Shown here piece by piece: positions 14,904 to 18,408 of a stretch of 18,408 bases of DNA. The number at the start of each line of letters is the position of its first letter. The first letter of the stretch is position 1. A model generated the notes under the pieces. The model made no database searches. It saw only the letters and a list, made by a program, of their open reading frames with translations, and had not been told where the DNA came from. The position numbers were made by a program, and so were the translations under genes. This DNA comes from an uncultured Pseudomonadales bacterium (GTDB lineage Bacteria; Pseudomonadota; Gammaproteobacteria; Pseudomonadales; Porticoccaceae). Location: contig CAJQJT010000224.1 of the NCBI GenBank assembly GCA_905478725.1, forward strand, positions 1 to 18,408, in the 5' to 3' direction.

Positions 14904-17690
14904 CTAGTGCGCCTCATCCCAGTTGTCGCCCACCCCAATATCTACCACCAACGGCACCAATAACTCCGCTGCGCCTTCCATAAGTTCGCTAAGGCCTTTC
15001 TTCACCTCATCCATCTCCGACTCTGGAACCTCGAGAACCAATTCATCGTGCACCTGCATAATAATCTTGCTGGTTAAATCGCTGCTTTCCAGCCAGTTGT
15101 GCACATTGATCATCGCCAGCTTAATAATGTCCGCCGCGGTGCCCTGCATCGGCGCATTGATCGCAGTGCGCTCGGCAGCCTGCCGGCGCATGCCATTGCT
15201 GGCGTTTATTTCTGGCAGGTAGAGTCGACGACCGAAAACGGTTTCAACAAAGCCGTTTTCCGCCGCGGTGTGGCGGATATTGTTCATGTAGTTTTGCACC
15301 CCGGGATAGCGAGTGAAGTAGAGCTCAATATATTCCGCCGCTTGCTTGCGGTTGATATTCAGCTGGCGGGCCAGACCAAAGGCTGACATGCCGTAGATCA
15401 GGCCGAAGTTAATCGCCTTGGCGCTGCGGCGCTGGTCGATGGTCACTTCGTCGGTGTCGACACCAAAGACTTCTGCAGCCGTGGCTCGGTGAATATCCTG
15501 ACCTGCACCAAAGGCCGCCAGCAGACTGGGATCTTCGGATAGGTGAGCCATAATGCGTAACTCGATCTGAGAGTAATCTGCTGCGACCAACTTGCAGCCC
15601 GGCGCAGCAATAAAGGCCTGACGCACACGGCGGCCCTCGGCGCTGCGAATAGGAATATTCTGCAGATTGGGGTCCGATGAAGAGAGTCGCCCGGTGGCGG
15701 TTCCCGCCTGATGATAGGAGGTGTGAATGCGCCCGGTGACCGAATTGATCATTGTGGGCAGCTTATCTGTGTAGGTAGATTTTAATTTCGCCAGACCGCG
15801 GTGCTCTAAAAGCACCTTGGGCAGGGGATAATCCAATGCCAGTTCTTGCAGCACTTCCTCTTTGGTGGAAGGCGCGCCCTTGGCGGTTTTCTTCAGTACT
15901 GGAATCTGCAATTTTTCAAAGAGTATTTCACCCAGCTGTTTGGGTGAGGCGAGATTAAATTGCTGCCCAGCCAATTCCCATGCTTCGATTTCCAGCTCTC
16001 CCAACCGCGCAGACAGCTCTTGGCTCTGCTGAAATAACAGGGTGTCATCCACCAGTGCACCAGTGCGTTCGATGCGAGACAGGACTGGCACTAAGGGCAA
16101 TTCAATCTCTTCGAAGACTTTTTTCAGGGTCGGCTCGGCGGCCACTCGCGGCCACAGAGTTTGGTGCAGACGCAGTGTGATATCTGCATCTTCGGCGGCA
16201 TAGGGTCCGGCTTGTTCGAGAGCCACCTGATTAAAGGTCAGTTGCGCCGCACCTTTACCGGCGACGTCGGCAAATTTTATGGTTTCTTCGCCGAGGTAGT
16301 TGAGGGCTAAGCTATCCATATCGTGGCGACTGGCCACGGAATCGAGAACATAGGACTCGAGCATGGTGTCGAAGGCGATGCCCCGCAGTGTGATGCCATG
16401 TTGGGCCAAGACGCTCATATCGTACTTAAGGTTTTGCCCGACTTTGGTCAATGCAGGATCTTCCAAATAGGGCCTGAGGCTCTCGAGGACAAATTCAGGC
16501 TTTAGCTGCTCAGGTGCACCCATGTAGTCATGGGCAAAGGGAATGTAGCAGGCCTCTCCCGGGGCTGTGGACAGTGAAATCCCCACCAACTGGGCGCGCA
16601 TATAATCGAGACTGGTGGTCTCAGTATCCACAGCAACTAACTCGGCAGCTTTTACTTTGTCGACCCAGTTAGCCAGATCTTGCTCGGTTAAAACCACCTG
16701 ATAGTCTTTGACAACCACTGGCGCATCAACAGGGGCTGAAATAAGGTCATCTAACTCATCGGTTACTGGGCCTTTGGCTGCTGCCGCTGGCTTGGCATGA
16801 GAATTACCCTGAGAATTGGTTTGAGCTTCGTCGATCCATGTCTTAAATTCCATGTCCTTGAATAAGCTCAGCAAGGCCGCTTTATCCGGCTCACCGTTCT
16901 TTAGCTCAGACAGATGCACGGGCATTTCTACATCGGTTTTAATGGTCGCAAGCTTGTAGGAGAGGTAGGCGAGCTCTTTGTTGTCCACCAACTTGGGGGA
17001 CATGGTTTTGGCGCCACGAAAAGCGAGCCCGGCTACGTCATCTAGATTGGCGTAGATATCATCCAAGCTGCCTAGGCCCTGGAGTAATCCCAAGGCGGTT
17101 TTCTCACCGACACCGGGGACACCGGGAATGTTGTCCGACTTGTCACCCAGCAGGGCCAAATAATCAATAATCAGCTCTGGGGGAATGCCGAATTTCTCAA
17201 TCACCCCTGCCCTGTCCATGGCGCTGTTGTTCATAGTGTTAATCAGCGTGATATGTTCGTTGACCAACTGGGCTATATCTTTATCGCCAGTGGAGATCAC
17301 TACTGCCTGTTTTGCCGCAGTCGCCTGTAAAGCCAGAGTCCCAATGACATCGTCCGCCTCTACCCCATCAATAATTAACATGGGCATACCCATGGCTTCA
17401 ATGATCTGATGAATCGGCGCGATTTGCTCACGCAGATCATCTGGCATTGGCGGGCGATTGGCTTTGTATTCAGTGTAAATATCGTCGCGGAAGGTTTTGC
17501 CCTTGGCATCGAAGACCACCACATGGGTGCTATCCGGATAGTCTTTCTGGAGGCGTCGCATCATATTGATCACCCCTTTAACCGCACCGGTGGGCTTGCC
17601 TTTGCTGTTGGTCAGCGGCGGCAGTGCGTGGTAGGCGCGATAGAGGTAAGAGGAGCCATCGACGAGAATCAGCGGGGTAGTAGTGTCCAT
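14904..17690 (-). CDS. polA: DNA polymerase I
   Basis: Repair polymerase that removes RNA primers and fills gaps. From ATG 17690 it has 928 residues, the E. coli length. The 5' nuclease domain (about 1-290) shows [32 protein letters not shown] and [18 protein letters not shown]. The 3'-5' exonuclease domain (about 320-510) keeps the DxE metal site in [11 protein letters not shown], so proofreading is probably active. The polymerase domain has motif [16 protein letters not shown], motif [21 protein letters not shown] and motif [14 protein letters not shown]. It ends ENWDEAH (E. coli: ENWDQAH). A GTG at 17699 would add three residues, but GGAA sits five bases before ATG 17690. It is followed by the candidate sRNA and convergent with engB. 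Confidence 0.97.
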   Translation of the reverse strand: MDTTTPLILVDGSSYLYRAYHALPPLTNSKGKPTGAVKGVINMMRRLQKDYPDSTHVVVFDAKGKTFRDDIYTEYKANRPPMPDDLREQIAPIHQIIEAMGMPMLIIDGVEADDVIGTLALQATAAKQAVVISTGDKDIAQLVNEHITLINTMNNSAMDRAGVIEKFGIPPELIIDYLALLGDKSDNIPGVPGVGEKTALGLLQGLGSLDDIYANLDDVAGLAFRGAKTMSPKLVDNKELAYLSYKLATIKTDVEMPVHLSELKNGEPDKAALLSLFKDMEFKTWIDEAQTNSQGNSHAKPAAAAKGPVTDELDDLISAPVDAPVVVKDYQVVLTEQDLANWVDKVKAAELVAVDTETTSLDYMRAQLVGISLSTAPGEACYIPFAHDYMGAPEQLKPEFVLESLRPYLEDPALTKVGQNLKYDMSVLAQHGITLRGIAFDTMLESYVLDSVASRHDMDSLALNYLGEETIKFADVAGKGAAQLTFNQVALEQAGPYAAEDADITLRLHQTLWPRVAAEPTLKKVFEEIELPLVPVLSRIERTGALVDDTLLFQQSQELSARLGELEIEAWELAGQQFNLASPKQLGEILFEKLQIPVLKKTAKGAPSTKEEVLQELALDYPLPKVLLEHRGLAKLKSTYTDKLPTMINSVTGRIHTSYHQAGTATGRLSSSDPNLQNIPIRSAEGRRVRQAFIAAPGCKLVAADYSQIELRIMAHLSEDPSLLAAFGAGQDIHRATAAEVFGVDTDEVTIDQRRSAKAINFGLIYGMSAFGLARQLNINRKQAAEYIELYFTRYPGVQNYMNNIRHTAAENGFVETVFGRRLYLPEINASNGMRRQAAERTAINAPMQGTAADIIKLAMINVHNWLESSDLTSKIIMQVHDELVLEVPESEMDEVKKGLSELMEGAAELLVPLVVDIGVGDNWDEAH

Positions 17691-17791
17691 ATTTTCCACG
17701 AAGTTGTTAATAAAAAGAGCATAAATATTGAAACTGCAGGATACAGGATTTTCCCGAGCCTGTTGATACTTGATAGATTTGGAGGGCCGCT

Positions 17792-18408
17792 TTACAAGCC
17801 GTTAAAGCAGCTCTTAAACTGCATCGCCAAAGTTTGCATGAAGCTTACATAAGCGTCGCTCACTCTAACTTGGTCTCTAACTTGGTCTAGACCCTGATCT
17901 AGACCCTGAATATCGATCACAGCAACCGGCAGAGACAGCTCTTCGGCAATCACTTGAGCATCGCGGTCGGCATACTGGGGCTCGATAAAAATACAACTGG
18001 CTTTAGAGGCTATGGCGTCCTGACGTAGACGATACTGGCTTCTGACGCCTTGACTGGCTCCGCTGGCATCGCGGATGGAAAGTCCGGGCTGGAGCTTGAA
18101 GCTGCTGGTGAAATGATCGAGGGCATCGTGATGGACTAAGAATTGCTTGTCACCTAGAGGTGCAAGCGCTGCGGCGAGATCGGCAATTTGCTCGACGCTG
18201 ATGATGGCTTTCCGTGGTAACTGCAGGCGCTGCTGGATTTCTGCAGCGATTAGATTGGCGTTTGCTGGGTTTAGCCAGACATGGGGGTCAAAATTTAGGC
18301 CATGCTGATCACTGTTACTGGAGTGCTTTTTATACGCTGAGGGCTCTTTATGGGCTGAGGGCTCTTTATTAGCTGAGGGCTGTCTATGCGCTGAAGGCTC
18401 TTTATACG
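17792..18408 (-). CDS. znuA: Zinc ABC transporter periplasmic binding protein ZnuA, C-terminal part (cut by window edge)
   Basis: Periplasmic zinc-capturing protein of the ZnuABC importer. About 205 codons are visible, open to the window edge. Recognisable parts: [20 protein letters not shown] with a metal-ligand His, [17 protein letters not shown] with the second His region, and [23 protein letters not shown], ending [13 protein letters not shown] with a probable disulfide cysteine. The loop before DPHVWLNP, normally rich in His, Asp and Glu, is here a six-residue tandem repeat of the form [H/Y/N]-K-E-P-S-A. A second tandem repeat lies near the C-terminus. The stop is 98 bp before the polA start, same strand. 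Pseudomonas also has znuA near polA. Confidence 0.9.
   Translation of the reverse strand, partial: YKEPSAHRQPSANKEPSAHKEPSAYKKHSSNSDQHGLNFDPHVWLNPANANLIAAEIQQRLQLPRKAIISVEQIADLAAALAPLGDKQFLVHHDALDHFTSSFKLQPGLSIRDASGASQGVRSQYRLRQDAIASKASCIFIEPQYADRDAQVIAEELSLPVAVIDIQGLDQGLDQVRDQVRVSDAYVSFMQTLAMQFKSCFNGL
17861..17908 (-). repeat. 12-bp tandem repeat, four units, in frame in znuA
   Basis: On the coding strand units start CAGGGTCTAGA (17908 and 17896) and CAAGTTAGAG (17884 and 17872), period 12 bp. The two upstream units are nearly identical to each other, as are the two downstream ones. They encode [16 protein letters not shown], in the loop where ZnuA proteins usually carry a DPLG-like turn. 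Confidence 0.85.
18317..18406 (-). repeat. 18-bp tandem repeat, at least five units, in frame in the znuA metal loop
   Basis: Units of 18 bp encode [24 protein letters not shown] and a diverged Y-K-K-H-S-S. On the plus strand the shared core is GCTGAGGGCTCTTTAT. The repeat runs into the window edge, so its true length is unknown. The first position alternates between CAT, TAT and AAT codons, consistent with a once histidine-bearing unit. Confidence 0.9.

Noticed and set aside
17409..17852. 147-residue plus-strand frame
   Set aside because: Antisense to the polA 5' end and the polA-znuA spacer; no recognisable domain.
18317..18408. CRISPR array at the window edge
   Set aside because: Units are contiguous 18-bp repeats without spacers and are in frame with znuA.

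Overview
The window reads as chromosomal DNA of a gammaproteobacterium. I see no rRNA or tRNA gene, integrase, transposase, phage gene or CRISPR array. MetK, AhcY, EngB and PolA resemble Pseudomonas and E. coli proteins almost throughout. Gene neighbourhoods are Pseudomonas-like: tkt, an ArsR-methyltransferase regulator and metK together; dsbA, cytochrome c4, engB, polA and znuA together. A FabY-type synthase is also present. The moderate GC content and mixed marine/Pseudomonas-type content would suit a marine Cellvibrionales-like lineage such as SAR92/OM60, but that placement is inference.

Layout. (1) 1-444, minus: N-terminus of transketolase, cut by the window edge. (2) 644-6835, plus: a SAM/SAH-cycle gene train made of an ArsR-HTH/methyltransferase regulator, metK, ahcY, metF, rsmE and a secreted trypsin-like protease. 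The protease appears to start at a CTG codon overlapping the rsmE stop. A 26-bp near-perfect palindrome (592-617) lies just upstream of the regulator. (3) 6744-8693, minus: FabY-like beta-ketoacyl-ACP synthase, divergent from a GlxA-type AraC regulator (8793-9809). (4) 9849-12261, minus: serA and serC, the first two steps of serine synthesis, separated by a 15-bp tandem array. (5) 12465-13831, minus: DsbA-like oxidoreductase and dihaem cytochrome c4, divergent from engB. (6) 14674-17690: polA on minus, convergent with engB. The gap between them holds a highly structured candidate sRNA with its own terminator, at the position where E. coli has Spot 42 and Pseudomonas has ErsA. (7) 17792-18408, minus: C-terminal two thirds of ZnuA, cut by the window edge.

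Functional logic. The first block covers the activated-methyl cycle: SAM synthesis (MetK), SAH removal (AhcY) and methyl supply (MetF), followed by a SAM-using rRNA methylase. A regulator that probably senses SAM or SAH leads it. SerA and SerC feed serine and hence one-carbon units, but in a separate unit. The dsbA/cytochrome c4 pair serves the periplasm.

Two things stand out. One is the candidate polA-engB sRNA: a three-stem fold, a C-rich loop and an intrinsic terminator. The other is the density of short tandem repeats (12, 15, 15, 16 and 18 bp units at six sites). Those inside genes are in frame and lengthen surface loops of ZnuA and the protease.
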